A stretch of DNA of 6,849 bases. It comes from Maricaulis sp. (GTDB lineage: Bacteria > Pseudomonadota > Alphaproteobacteria > Caulobacterales > Maricaulaceae). The DNA is taken from positions 1 to 6,849 of the forward strand of contig NZLV01000066.1 in assembly GCA_002694345.1 (NCBI GenBank), read 5' to 3'. Both the position numbers and the translations under genes were made by a program. The notes under the pieces are model-generated. The model ran no database searches and was not told the origin of the DNA. It was given only the letters and a program-made list of their open reading frames with translations. Below, piece by piece: positions 1 through 5,539 of the stretch; the stretch's first letter is position 1; every line of letters starts with the position of its first letter.

Positions 1-624
1 ACCCACCGGGTAGGACAGCTCTTGGAAGAAAGCCTGCCTCGCCATATCGTTGTTGGTAAACTCTCGATAGTTCAACCGGATCGAGCCGCTACCCATACCC
101 GAGTATATGATTTCAAAGTTTTGCCCATCTGCGGCGACATTTCTGCGCTCTGACTCGATCAGGCCAACATCACCTGACTGTGAATCCGTTTGGAACGTGT
201 AGATAAGGAAAACTGGGGGGCCATAAGAAGCCAAGTTCAGTACTTTGTCTTGGACGCGCCCTGCTTCATCGAACACGACTCCCAGTGTACCCATCCTAAA
301 AAAGTGCATGTCTTGATCATACAAATGCGTGCGGCCACCGTAAGGGAAATTTTGCCCCTCAGCGTATTGATAATTTAGCCCCGGCCCATTGATCGAGAAT
401 CCGTTTGAAATTTCGACTTCCGACCCAGTGTAGCGGTCAACCCGAAATTCCTGCACACGAATCATTGGCTCTCCGACATAAGCCTGCTGACGTTGATCAA
501 TCTCGTAGTTTCTATTTGCGACCAACTCACTAGAGATCAACTGTGGTCGGCCAGCATATTGTACGCTGGCGGTGCAGCCCGCAGAAAAAATTGCCAACAA
601 CACTACAATTCCAAAAGCACGCAT
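1..624 (-). CDS. Putative secreted lipoprotein, function unknown (3' end outside window)
   Basis: This open frame of 208 codons has no stop before the window edge, so the C-terminus is missing. The N-terminus is a lipoprotein signal: MR, a hydrophobic stretch (AFGIVVLLAIF), then the lipobox SAGC with Cys17 as the expected lipidation site. The mature protein should therefore be membrane-anchored on the periplasmic side. The rest is polar and beta-rich. Visible segments are VGEPMIRVQEF (about 51-61), a Tyr/Gly-rich stretch (about 82-98) and NYREFTNNDMARQAFFQEL (about 187-205). I recognise no enzyme motif and assign no function. The start at 624 is preferred because GGGGGTAGAGAG lies just upstream; an in-frame ATG at 645 would add seven polar residues before the signal. 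Sampled lines of this gene are about half G+C, against about two thirds in the neighbours, and its codon use is mixed, which may point to transfer or relaxed selection. It lies 62 bases downstream of the nucleoside transporter on the same strand. Confidence 0.8.
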   Translation of the reverse strand, partial: MRAFGIVVLLAIFSAGCTASVQYAGRPQLISSELVANRNYEIDQRQQAYVGEPMIRVQEFRVDRYTGSEVEISNGFSINGPGLNYQYAEGQNFPYGGRTHLYDQDMHFFRMGTLGVVFDEAGRVQDKVLNLASYGPPVFLIYTFQTDSQSGDVGLIESERRNVAADGQNFEIIYSGMGSGSIRLNYREFTNNDMARQAFFQELSYPVG

Positions 625-639
625 CTCTCTACCCCCAAA

Positions 640-668
640 ATGCATTTCTGCAATTTAGACATGCATTT
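640..668. repeat. Direct repeat ATGCATTT, two copies 21 bp apart
   Basis: ATGCATTT occurs at 640-647 and again at 661-668. The starts are 21 bases apart, which is two helical turns. Each copy holds the palindrome ATGCAT, and the first extends to the perfect 10-base palindrome AAATGCATTT (638-647). The repeats lie in the gap between the transporter stop and the lipoprotein start. One copy falls inside the spacer of the possible promoter and the other near the expected transcript start. The spacing would suit a DNA-binding protein, but the region is short and AT-rich, so chance is a fair explanation. Confidence 0.4.
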
Positions 669-681
669 GAAATGGCTGCAA
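654..681 (-). promoter_or_regulatory. Possible sigma70-type promoter for the lipoprotein gene
   Basis: On the minus strand TTGCAG (681-676) and TCTAAA (659-654) are separated by 16 bases, about 30 bases upstream of the preferred lipoprotein start at 624. The match to the consensus is moderate and the region is AT-rich, so such matches are expected by chance fairly often. No hairpin terminator for the upstream transporter gene is visible in the same 62-base gap, so read-through is the alternative source of transcript. Confidence 0.25.
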
Positions 682-686
682 CAAAT

Positions 687-1964
687 TTACCCGAACAGGC
701 TCTGCGGCAGCGCGCCGACCGCGGCGCCCGTCATCAGGGTCGCCAGCGTGCCGGAGATCAGCGCGCGGGGCGCCAGCTGAAGGATGTCTTCGCGGCGCGA
801 TGGGGCGATGGCGACCAGGCCGCCGGTCAGGATGCCGACCGAGGAGAAGTTCGCAAAACCGCACACGGCATAGGTCATGATCAGGCGCGAACGGTCCGAC
901 AGCGCATCGCCGGTCTGGGCGAGCTGGTCATAGGCATAGACTTCGTTGAGCGCCGTTTTGAGCCCCATGATCGAACCAGCCGTGGTGGCTTCCGACCAGG
1001 GAATGCCGGCCAGCCAGACGATCGGGGCGAACAGCCAGCCCAGGATGCGGTCAGCCGTCAGCGGTCCGCCGAACACGTCCGGGAAGAGACCCAGAAGCAC
1101 ATTCACCAGCGCGACCAGCGAGGTGAAGACCAGCAGCATGAAGATGATGTTGAAATAGAGCCGGATCCCGTCCGACACGCCCGTGGTCAGCGCGTCCATG
1201 GACGAGTGATAGATCTGGGTCGGGACTTTCTCTTTCAGCCGGTGCTGCTCGCCCTGCGGTTCTGCCGGCATCATGATGCGAGACAGGAGGACGGCGGCGG
1301 GCACCGAGATCAGCGAGGCCGTGAAGATATGGCCCGCGGCGCCTTCGAGCACGCTGGACAACTGGCTGACATAGAGCGCCATCACCGAACCGGCGACCGT
1401 GGAGAAGCCCACCGTCATGATCAGGAAGAGGTCGGAACGGGTCATGTCCGGCAGGCGCGGCCGGATCAGGACCGGGCTTTCCGTCATGCCCAGGAAGATA
1501 TTGGCGGCGGCGCCCAGGCTGGCCGAACCGGACAGGTTCAAGAGGCGCTGGAAGGCATAGGCGAAGCCGCGAACCAGAACTTCCAGAATCCGCCAGCGCC
1601 ACAACAGGGCTGACAGGGCGGACAGGACAATGACCATGGGCAGGGCCTGGAAGGCGAAGAGGAAGCCGGAGCCTCCCGCCGGATCGGTGACCCAGGGCGC
1701 TTCACTGCCGGCCAGATAGCCGAACACGAATTGCGCGCCCTCATTGGTCACCTCCTGCAGCACCGCGACGACCCCGGTCAGCGAAGCCAGGAAGGCACGG
1801 AAGGGCGGCAGGGCGTAGAGCAGCCAGGCGATCAGCAATTGCAGGCCGACGGCACCGGCAAACAGGAAGATGGGGAATTTCTTTTTCGGGCTGAGAAGCC
1901 AGGCAATGCCTGCAAGCGCAAAAAGGCCCACGAAGCTGCGGGCCTGCAGCAGAAGATCGTCCAT
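687..1964 (-). CDS. Concentrative nucleoside transporter, NupC/CNT family
   Basis: This 425-residue inner-membrane protein has the usual length of bacterial CNT transporters, which import nucleosides together with Na+ or H+. Family signatures are present in order: GMTESPVLIRPRLP (159-172), GFSTVAGSVMALYV (186-199), GLKTALNEVYAY (334-345) and CGFANFSSVGILTGG (368-382). By alignment in the head to the structure of the Vibrio cholerae CNT, Glu162, Glu341 and the NFSS stretch (372-375) should line the nucleoside site. Several hydrophobic segments are visible, for example 11-24, 32-51, 104-121, 214-229, 271-293 and 307-320. The N-terminus MDDLLLQARSFVGLF is typical of the three-helix start of bacterial members. 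GGGGA lies about seven bases upstream of the ATG. The gene diverges from the DUF1289 gene and is followed on the same strand by the lipoprotein gene. The exact substrate is not shown; see the finding on residues 159-160 and 193-194. Confidence 0.93.
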   Translation of the reverse strand: MDDLLLQARSFVGLFALAGIAWLLSPKKKFPIFLFAGAVGLQLLIAWLLYALPPFRAFLASLTGVVAVLQEVTNEGAQFVFGYLAGSEAPWVTDPAGGSGFLFAFQALPMVIVLSALSALLWRWRILEVLVRGFAYAFQRLLNLSGSASLGAAANIFLGMTESPVLIRPRLPDMTRSDLFLIMTVGFSTVAGSVMALYVSQLSSVLEGAAGHIFTASLISVPAAVLLSRIMMPAEPQGEQHRLKEKVPTQIYHSSMDALTTGVSDGIRLYFNIIFMLLVFTSLVALVNVLLGLFPDVFGGPLTADRILGWLFAPIVWLAGIPWSEATTAGSIMGLKTALNEVYAYDQLAQTGDALSDRSRLIMTYAVCGFANFSSVGILTGGLVAIAPSRREDILQLAPRALISGTLATLMTGAAVGALPQSLFG

Positions 1965-1992
1965 GGAAGTCCCCAGTCACCGGAAAGCGGGA

Positions 1993-2021
1993 CCTTATTC
2001 CGCCTGCCCCCACGGTCGCAA
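1993..2021 (-). promoter_or_regulatory. Likely promoter of the nucleoside transporter gene
   Basis: On the minus strand TTGCGA (2021-2016) is followed after 17 bases by ATAAGG (1998-1993), or after 16 bases by AATAAG. This is about 29 bases upstream of the transporter ATG, leaving a short leader. The short imperfect dyad gcaag-ca-cttgc (2018-2029) overlaps the -35 element and could be an operator. The call rests only on consensus resemblance and position between divergent genes. Confidence 0.38.
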
Positions 2022-2061
2022 GCACTTGCCTCAATGCGGCGGGCAGGAAATGCTGCACCGC

Positions 2062-2256
2062 ATGAGCCGCAACTCCATCAAGACGCCCTGCGTACAGGTC
2101 TGTTTCGTCGACCCGAAGGCCGGCGTCTGTGTCGGGTGTTTCCGCACGATGGAGGAATTGGGCCGCTGGACCAAGTATTCCGACGATGAGCGCGCCGCCA
2201 TCATGGCCGCCCTGCCCGGTCGAGAAGACGCCTATCGCGAAGCGAAGAAGGCCTGA
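2062..2256 (+). CDS. DUF1289 family small four-cysteine protein
   Basis: This 64-residue protein matches the DUF1289 family, often annotated as a predicted Fe-S protein, whose function is not established. The signature is PCVQVC (9-14) followed by GVCVGCFRTMEELGRW (21-36). Cys10, Cys14, Cys23 and Cys26 form a CX3C-X8-CX2C set suited to binding a metal or cluster. The C-terminal half contains the usual acidic WTKYSDDERAAIMAALP segment. The start is uncertain: ATG at 2062 gives a typical length, while the in-frame ATG at 2050 adds MLHR but has AGGA only one base away. The same AGGA (2045-2048) is 13 bases from the 2062 ATG, rather far. Its stop is one base before the next start, so it very probably shares a transcript with the protease gene. 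It is divergent from the transporter. Confidence 0.88.
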   Translation: MSRNSIKTPCVQVCFVDPKAGVCVGCFRTMEELGRWTKYSDDERAAIMAALPGREDAYREAKKA

Positions 2257-2257
2257 C

Positions 2258-2962
2258 ATGCTGCGCCGCCTCGCCACCCAGTCTGCCCTGGCCCTGGTCG
2301 CCTTCGGGATCGCCTTTCTGGTCCTGCGACTGCTGGCCTGGCCCTTCGAGGACAGTCAGAATGCGCCGATCCGGCTGATCATGGGGTCGATGGCCGGCCT
2401 GCTCTTGACCATCGGCTTCATCGCCACCGCCATTGCCGGCCGCGACCTCGCCCGGCGCAATCTCGCCTCATGGGTCAGCGTGGGGGCCGCCTTCCTCGCG
2501 ATTGCCTTCATCGATCGCGATTATGATGACTGGCAGCGGCAACGCCTGTGGGCCAACACGCCGGACAGCGAACGCGAGATCGCGGTCATTGCGCAGGCCG
2601 GCACCATCGTGCTCAACCGCAGCCCGGACGGCCACTACTATATCGACGCCCGGGTGAATGGCGGCACGATCACCTTCCTGGTCGATACCGGCGCGTCCAT
2701 GGTGGCGCTCGATCTGGTGGATGCGCGCGCCGTGGGTATCCGAACGCAAAACCTGCAATTCATCCTGCCGGTCCAGACCGCTGCCGGGCAGGCCATGGCG
2801 GCACCGGTCAGCATTCCGGTCCTCGATCTCGCCGGACACCGGTTCGAGAATGTCCAGGCCGTCGTCATCGAGGGAGGCGGACGCTCCCTGCTGGGCATGT
2901 CGGTCCTGAACCAGTTCGACGGGCTGGAAATCCGCGATGACCGGCTGATCCTGCGGCGCTAG
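2258..2962 (+). CDS. Membrane-anchored retropepsin-like aspartic protease (clan AA, TIGR02281-like)
   Basis: The 234-residue product has three hydrophobic segments (about 8-27, 41-61 and 70-86), then a linker and a C-terminal retropepsin-like domain (about 115-234). The active-site motif FLVDTGAS (140-147) places the catalytic Asp at 143. GHYYIDARVNGG (125-136) precedes it as in the family, and SLLGMSVLNQF (210-220) is the conserved hydrophobic-hydrophobic-Gly element near the end. Proteins of this type carry one catalytic Asp and are expected to act as dimers. The substrate of this group in Proteobacteria is not known to me. With three segments the protease domain could face either side of the membrane; the periplasmic side is an inference. 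ATG at 2258 has AAGAAGG (2246-2252) as ribosome binding site and lies one base after the DUF1289 stop. A longer upstream frame from 2129 runs in the DUF1289 coding sequence and is rejected. The stop overlaps the convergent permease stop. Confidence 0.88.
   Translation: MLRRLATQSALALVAFGIAFLVLRLLAWPFEDSQNAPIRLIMGSMAGLLLTIGFIATAIAGRDLARRNLASWVSVGAAFLAIAFIDRDYDDWQRQRLWANTPDSEREIAVIAQAGTIVLNRSPDGHYYIDARVNGGTITFLVDTGASMVALDLVDARAVGIRTQNLQFILPVQTAAGQAMAAPVSIPVLDLAGHRFENVQAVVIEGGGRSLLGMSVLNQFDGLEIRDDRLILRR
2959..2962. other. CTAG shared as stop codons by two convergent genes
   Basis: The plus-strand protease ends with TAG at 2960-2962, and the minus-strand permease ends with TAG read from 2961 to 2959. 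The two genes overlap tail to tail by four bases. No space is left for a terminator between them, so each transcript must end inside the other gene's antisense strand or rely on Rho. Confidence 0.95.
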
Positions 2963-3774
2963 GCAGCCGCGATCGCCTCACGCACAAGCAGACAGCCGAC
3001 AATCACCAGACCCACGGCGAAGAAGCGCTTCAGCGTGCGCTCCGGCAGGGCGTGCGCCAGTTTCGCGCCCAGCGGGGCGACAAAGAAGGCCGAGCCGGCC
3101 AGCAGGGCAAAGCCCGGCAGGTTCACATAGCCCAACGAGAAGGGTACGGCATCCTGTCCCCAGCCATTGATGATGAACCCGATCGCGCCCGGCGCGCCGA
3201 TCGCAACGCCGAACCCGGCCGCCGTAGCCACCGCCCGGTGGATCGGCTTGCCGCACAGCGTCATCAGGGTCACGCCCATGACACCGCCGCCAATCCCCAT
3301 CAGGGCCGACAGGATGCCGATGATCCCGCCGAGCAGCCAGCGCAGCGGACCGGACGGCATGTCATCCGCCAGGGTCCAGTCGGGCCGGCCGAAGAAGAAT
3401 TGCGCCGACAGCAGGATGGCCATGCCGCCGAAAATGCCGGTGAGGATATAGCCCGGGATCAAATGCGCGATCCGCGAGCCGATCAGCGTGCCGATGATGA
3501 TCCAGAGCGCCCAGCCCTTGAGCACGTCGAAATCCACCGCACCGCGCTTGGCATGGGCATTCACGCTGCGCAGCGAGGTCGCGATGATCACGGCCAGCGA
3601 GGTGCCGACGGCGATCTGCATGATGCGCGGATCGTCATAGCCCAGGAATTGGAAGGCGTAATACATGGCCGGCACCATCACGATGCCGCCGCCAATGCCG
3701 AACAGGCCGGCAATCAGGCCGGCAAAGGCGCCCGTGGCCGCCATGGCCAGGACCAGGATCACGATATCGGTCAT
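2959..3774 (-). CDS. TauE/SafE family (DUF81) membrane permease
   Basis: The 271-residue, very hydrophobic product belongs to the TauE/SafE (formerly DUF81) family. Members are inner-membrane carriers proposed to export sulfite, sulfoacetate or related anions. The internal duplication typical of the family is visible: GLFGIGGGIVMVP (23-35) in the first half and ALMGIGGGVMGVTLM (157-171) in the second. Other family-like stretches are AVGTSLAVIIATSLRSVNAHAKRGAVD (within 55-81) and RAVATAAGFGVAIGAPGAIGF (within 180-200). About seven or eight hydrophobic segments can be drawn. Nothing here identifies the substrate, and no sulfur-metabolism gene is nearby. The ATG is three bases after the dusA stop, so it is probably translated from the same message, perhaps by coupling. 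Its TAG lies in the same CTAG as the protease TAG on the other strand. Confidence 0.9.
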   Translation of the reverse strand: MTDIVILVLAMAATGAFAGLIAGLFGIGGGIVMVPAMYYAFQFLGYDDPRIMQIAVGTSLAVIIATSLRSVNAHAKRGAVDFDVLKGWALWIIIGTLIGSRIAHLIPGYILTGIFGGMAILLSAQFFFGRPDWTLADDMPSGPLRWLLGGIIGILSALMGIGGGVMGVTLMTLCGKPIHRAVATAAGFGVAIGAPGAIGFIINGWGQDAVPFSLGYVNLPGFALLAGSAFFVAPLGAKLAHALPERTLKRFFAVGLVIVGCLLVREAIAAA

Positions 3775-3777
3775 GTC

Positions 3778-4788
3778 TTACGCGGCCTCATCCCGCCGGG
3801 TTACGGCCGCCAGGGCCTCGTCAACAACATCCAGCCCGGCACCCCGCTTGGGGGCCTTCTCGGACAGGATCCGGCGCCACATGCGCGCACCGGGCTCGCC
3901 GGTGAACAGGCCCAGCATGTGCCGGGTCATGTCGTGCAGGCGCGAGCCTTCTTCCAGACGGCGCGCCAGATAGGGTTTGTAGGCTTCCACCACTTCGACA
4001 CGGCTGGTGAAGGGATCGCCAGCCGCGCCGAACACGCGGCTGTCGGCCTCGGCCAGGATGAAGGGCGTGTGATAGGCGGCGCGGCCGATCATCATCCCGT
4101 CCAGGCTTTCCGTCTCGGCCAGACCCTGGTCGAGCGTTTCCAGACCGCCATTGAGAATGATCTCCAGCGCCGGGCGCTCGGCCTTGAGGCGGCGCACCAG
4201 ATCATAGTCCAGCGGCGGGATGGACCGGTTTTCCTTCGGGCTCAGACCTTTCAGCCAGGCCTTGCGGGCATGGACGGCAAAGCTCGTCACTCCGGTCTGG
4301 CGGACCGTGTCGATCAGGGTGAAGAGCGCCTCTTCCGGCTCCTGGTCATCCACACCGATCCGGCATTTCACCGTGACCGGCACCGAGACCGCCGCCTGCA
4401 TGGCCGCCACGCAATCGGCGACCAGTTGCGGTTCCTGCATCAGACAGGCCCCGAACCGGCCCGACTGGACGCGGTCGGACGGGCAACCGACATTCAGGTT
4501 GATCTCGTGATAGCCATAGCCTTCGGCAATCCGGCTGGCTTCTGCCAGGTCCGCCGGATCGGAACCGCCCAGCTGGATGGCGACGGGATGTTCGGCGGCC
4601 TCGAACCCGATCAGCTTGTCGCGATCACCATGGATCACCGCCTTGTCGACCGCCATCTCGGTATAGAGAAGCGTCTGCCGCGTCAGGACACGATGGAACG
4701 CCCGGCAATGCCGGTCGGTCCAGTCCATCATGGGCGCCACCGAAAGGCGGCGGTCGGGTTGGGCGGGTGTCGTCATGCTGCGCGACAT
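3778..4788 (-). CDS. dusA: tRNA-dihydrouridine synthase A (DusA)
   Basis: This cytoplasmic FMN enzyme reduces uridine to dihydrouridine in the D-loop of tRNA using NAD(P)H; DusA in E. coli modifies U20/U20a. The 336 residues match the usual DusA length. Motifs in order are SVAPMMDWTDRHCR (16-29, FMN binding), INLNVGCPSDRVQSGRFGACLM (within 96-117, catalytic Cys102), TVKCRIG (139-145, FMN-contacting Lys141), HARKAWLKGLSPKENR (173-188, DusA-specific), ILNGG (211-215) and GRAAYHTP (235-242). The HARKAWL..GLSPKENR stretch separates DusA from DusB and DusC. The start is ambiguous: ATG at 4788 or the in-frame ATG at 4776 (fifth codon). Neither has a clear Shine-Dalgarno sequence, and both leave the FMN motif intact. 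It probably heads a two-gene unit with the permease and diverges from the 183-residue protein gene. Confidence 0.95.
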   Translation of the reverse strand: MSRSMTTPAQPDRRLSVAPMMDWTDRHCRAFHRVLTRQTLLYTEMAVDKAVIHGDRDKLIGFEAAEHPVAIQLGGSDPADLAEASRIAEGYGYHEINLNVGCPSDRVQSGRFGACLMQEPQLVADCVAAMQAAVSVPVTVKCRIGVDDQEPEEALFTLIDTVRQTGVTSFAVHARKAWLKGLSPKENRSIPPLDYDLVRRLKAERPALEIILNGGLETLDQGLAETESLDGMMIGRAAYHTPFILAEADSRVFGAAGDPFTSRVEVVEAYKPYLARRLEEGSRLHDMTRHMLGLFTGEPGARMWRRILSEKAPKRGAGLDVVDEALAAVTRRDEAA

Positions 4789-4906
4789 AGCGCGGGCGTG
4801 GCGTCAGGCCAAGCACGCAAAGTGTCTTCGCTCAAATTGGACTGATCGTGTTCACGCGGTTTCAACCCGGGCCTGTTCTTATCCTCGCGAAGAGGGAGGC
4901 ACGGTC
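4789..4906. promoter_or_regulatory. Divergent intergenic region between dusA and the 183-residue protein gene
   Basis: These 118 bases separate two genes read outward, so both promoters should be here. I find no strong consensus pair on either strand. The best plus-strand trace is TTGGAC (about 4837-4842) followed 17 bases later by TTTCAA (about 4860-4865), which is weak. The ribosome binding site for the plus-strand gene, GAGGGAGG (4892-4899), is strong. A four-base hairpin CCTC/GAGG beside it is too short to call regulatory. Confidence 0.5.
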
Positions 4907-5458
4907 ATGGCAAAGGCGATCTATCACAAGCACCAGCGGGTCTATGTCTATCCGGTGGGCACCTGGGCGCTGATCGAACAGGTCAAACCGCAATGGGTGA
5001 AGGATGTCGAAGAGCCGGTCCGGGTCTTCTATGATTGCGGCCTGGGCCGGGATTTCACCGCCGACGAGCTGGCCACGGAACAGGTGGAAAGCCTGGATGC
5101 CGGCCATTGGCGGGTCCTGCGGGCCAAGAATAAATGGCAATCCGCCGAGGAATGCGCCCGCCATCCCTTCCCCGGGACCTTCCCGGTGATCGTGACCGAA
5201 AGCATGGATTGGGGCGGCTGGCGTGTGCCGGCAGCCGAGTATGACCGCGACCCGAACCGGATCGAGGCCCAGGCGCGGCTGATGGCGAATGCGCCCAGCC
5301 TTCTGGCCGTGGCCGAAACCCTGGTCGAGCTCGCCCGCGAGGATGCCGATGTCTCACCGGCCGTCGCCGAGCTCAGCCGGACCGCCGCGGACATCCTCAA
5401 ACAGGTCAATACGAAACCTTCCGGAAAGCATGGCAGCAATTCCCAGCAAGCGGCCTGA
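4907..5458 (+). CDS. Conserved hypothetical protein, 183 residues, function unknown
   Basis: I recognise this as resembling an uncharacterised protein found in Caulobacter-type alphaproteobacteria, but I know no name or function. The N-terminal part, YHKHQRVYVYPVGTWALIEQVKP (within 6-28) and EEPVRVFYDCGLGRDFTADEL (within 35-55), alternates in a way that suggests a small SH3-like beta barrel; this is inference. The middle holds WRVLRAKNKWQSAEECARHPFPGTFPV (within 68-94) and ESMDWGGWRVPAAEYDRDP (98-116), rich in Trp and Pro and likely the conserved core. Residues 118-166 look helical (IEAQARLMANAPSLLAVAETL onward). The last 16 or so residues are polar and probably disordered. There is no signal peptide or membrane segment, so it is likely cytoplasmic. 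ATG at 4907 is chosen for GAGGGAGG seven bases upstream; the frame extends upstream to 4730, but that part overlaps dusA. The gene diverges from dusA and is followed 81 bases later by the EAL gene. Confidence 0.85.
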   Translation: MAKAIYHKHQRVYVYPVGTWALIEQVKPQWVKDVEEPVRVFYDCGLGRDFTADELATEQVESLDAGHWRVLRAKNKWQSAEECARHPFPGTFPVIVTESMDWGGWRVPAAEYDRDPNRIEAQARLMANAPSLLAVAETLVELAREDADVSPAVAELSRTAADILKQVNTKPSGKHGSNSQQAA

Positions 5459-5462
5459 ACAA

Positions 5463-5491
5463 TTCGGTAAAACTTTAATCAGCCCATAAGG
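5463..5491 (+). promoter_or_regulatory. Weak promoter candidate upstream of the EAL gene
   Basis: In the 81-base AT-richer gap between 5459 and 5539, TTCGGT (5463-5468) and ATAAGG (5486-5491) are spaced by 17 bases. The match is poor at -35 and moderate at -10. No hairpin terminator for the preceding gene is visible, so co-transcription with it remains possible. Confidence 0.2.
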
Positions 5492-5539
5492 AATGCTGAG
5501 GAAACTGTTCGGTCTGTGCCCCGACTTCCGGATGTTTGC

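Noticed and set aside
190..378. A 62-codon plus-strand open frame
   Set aside because: It has no good ribosome binding site and lies antisense to the lipoprotein frame, which has a signal peptide and lipobox.
543..1613. A 356-codon plus-strand open frame
   Set aside because: It lies antisense to the nucleoside transporter and the lipoprotein start. Its composition (RGDQ/HDQ-rich) is that of a shadow frame.
3052..4845. A 597-codon plus-strand open frame
   Set aside because: It is antisense to both dusA and the permease, which have full family motifs. Its translation is rich in Arg, Gln, His and Asp with no motif, typical of the opposite strand of GC-rich genes.
4883..4899. Possible hairpin masking the ribosome binding site of the 183-residue protein gene
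   Set aside because: The stem CCTC/GAGG is only four base pairs, too weak to support a regulatory claim.
5459..5539. Possible terminator after the 183-residue protein gene
   Set aside because: There is no GC-rich stem followed by a T run; the AT-rich stretch is more consistent with a promoter.
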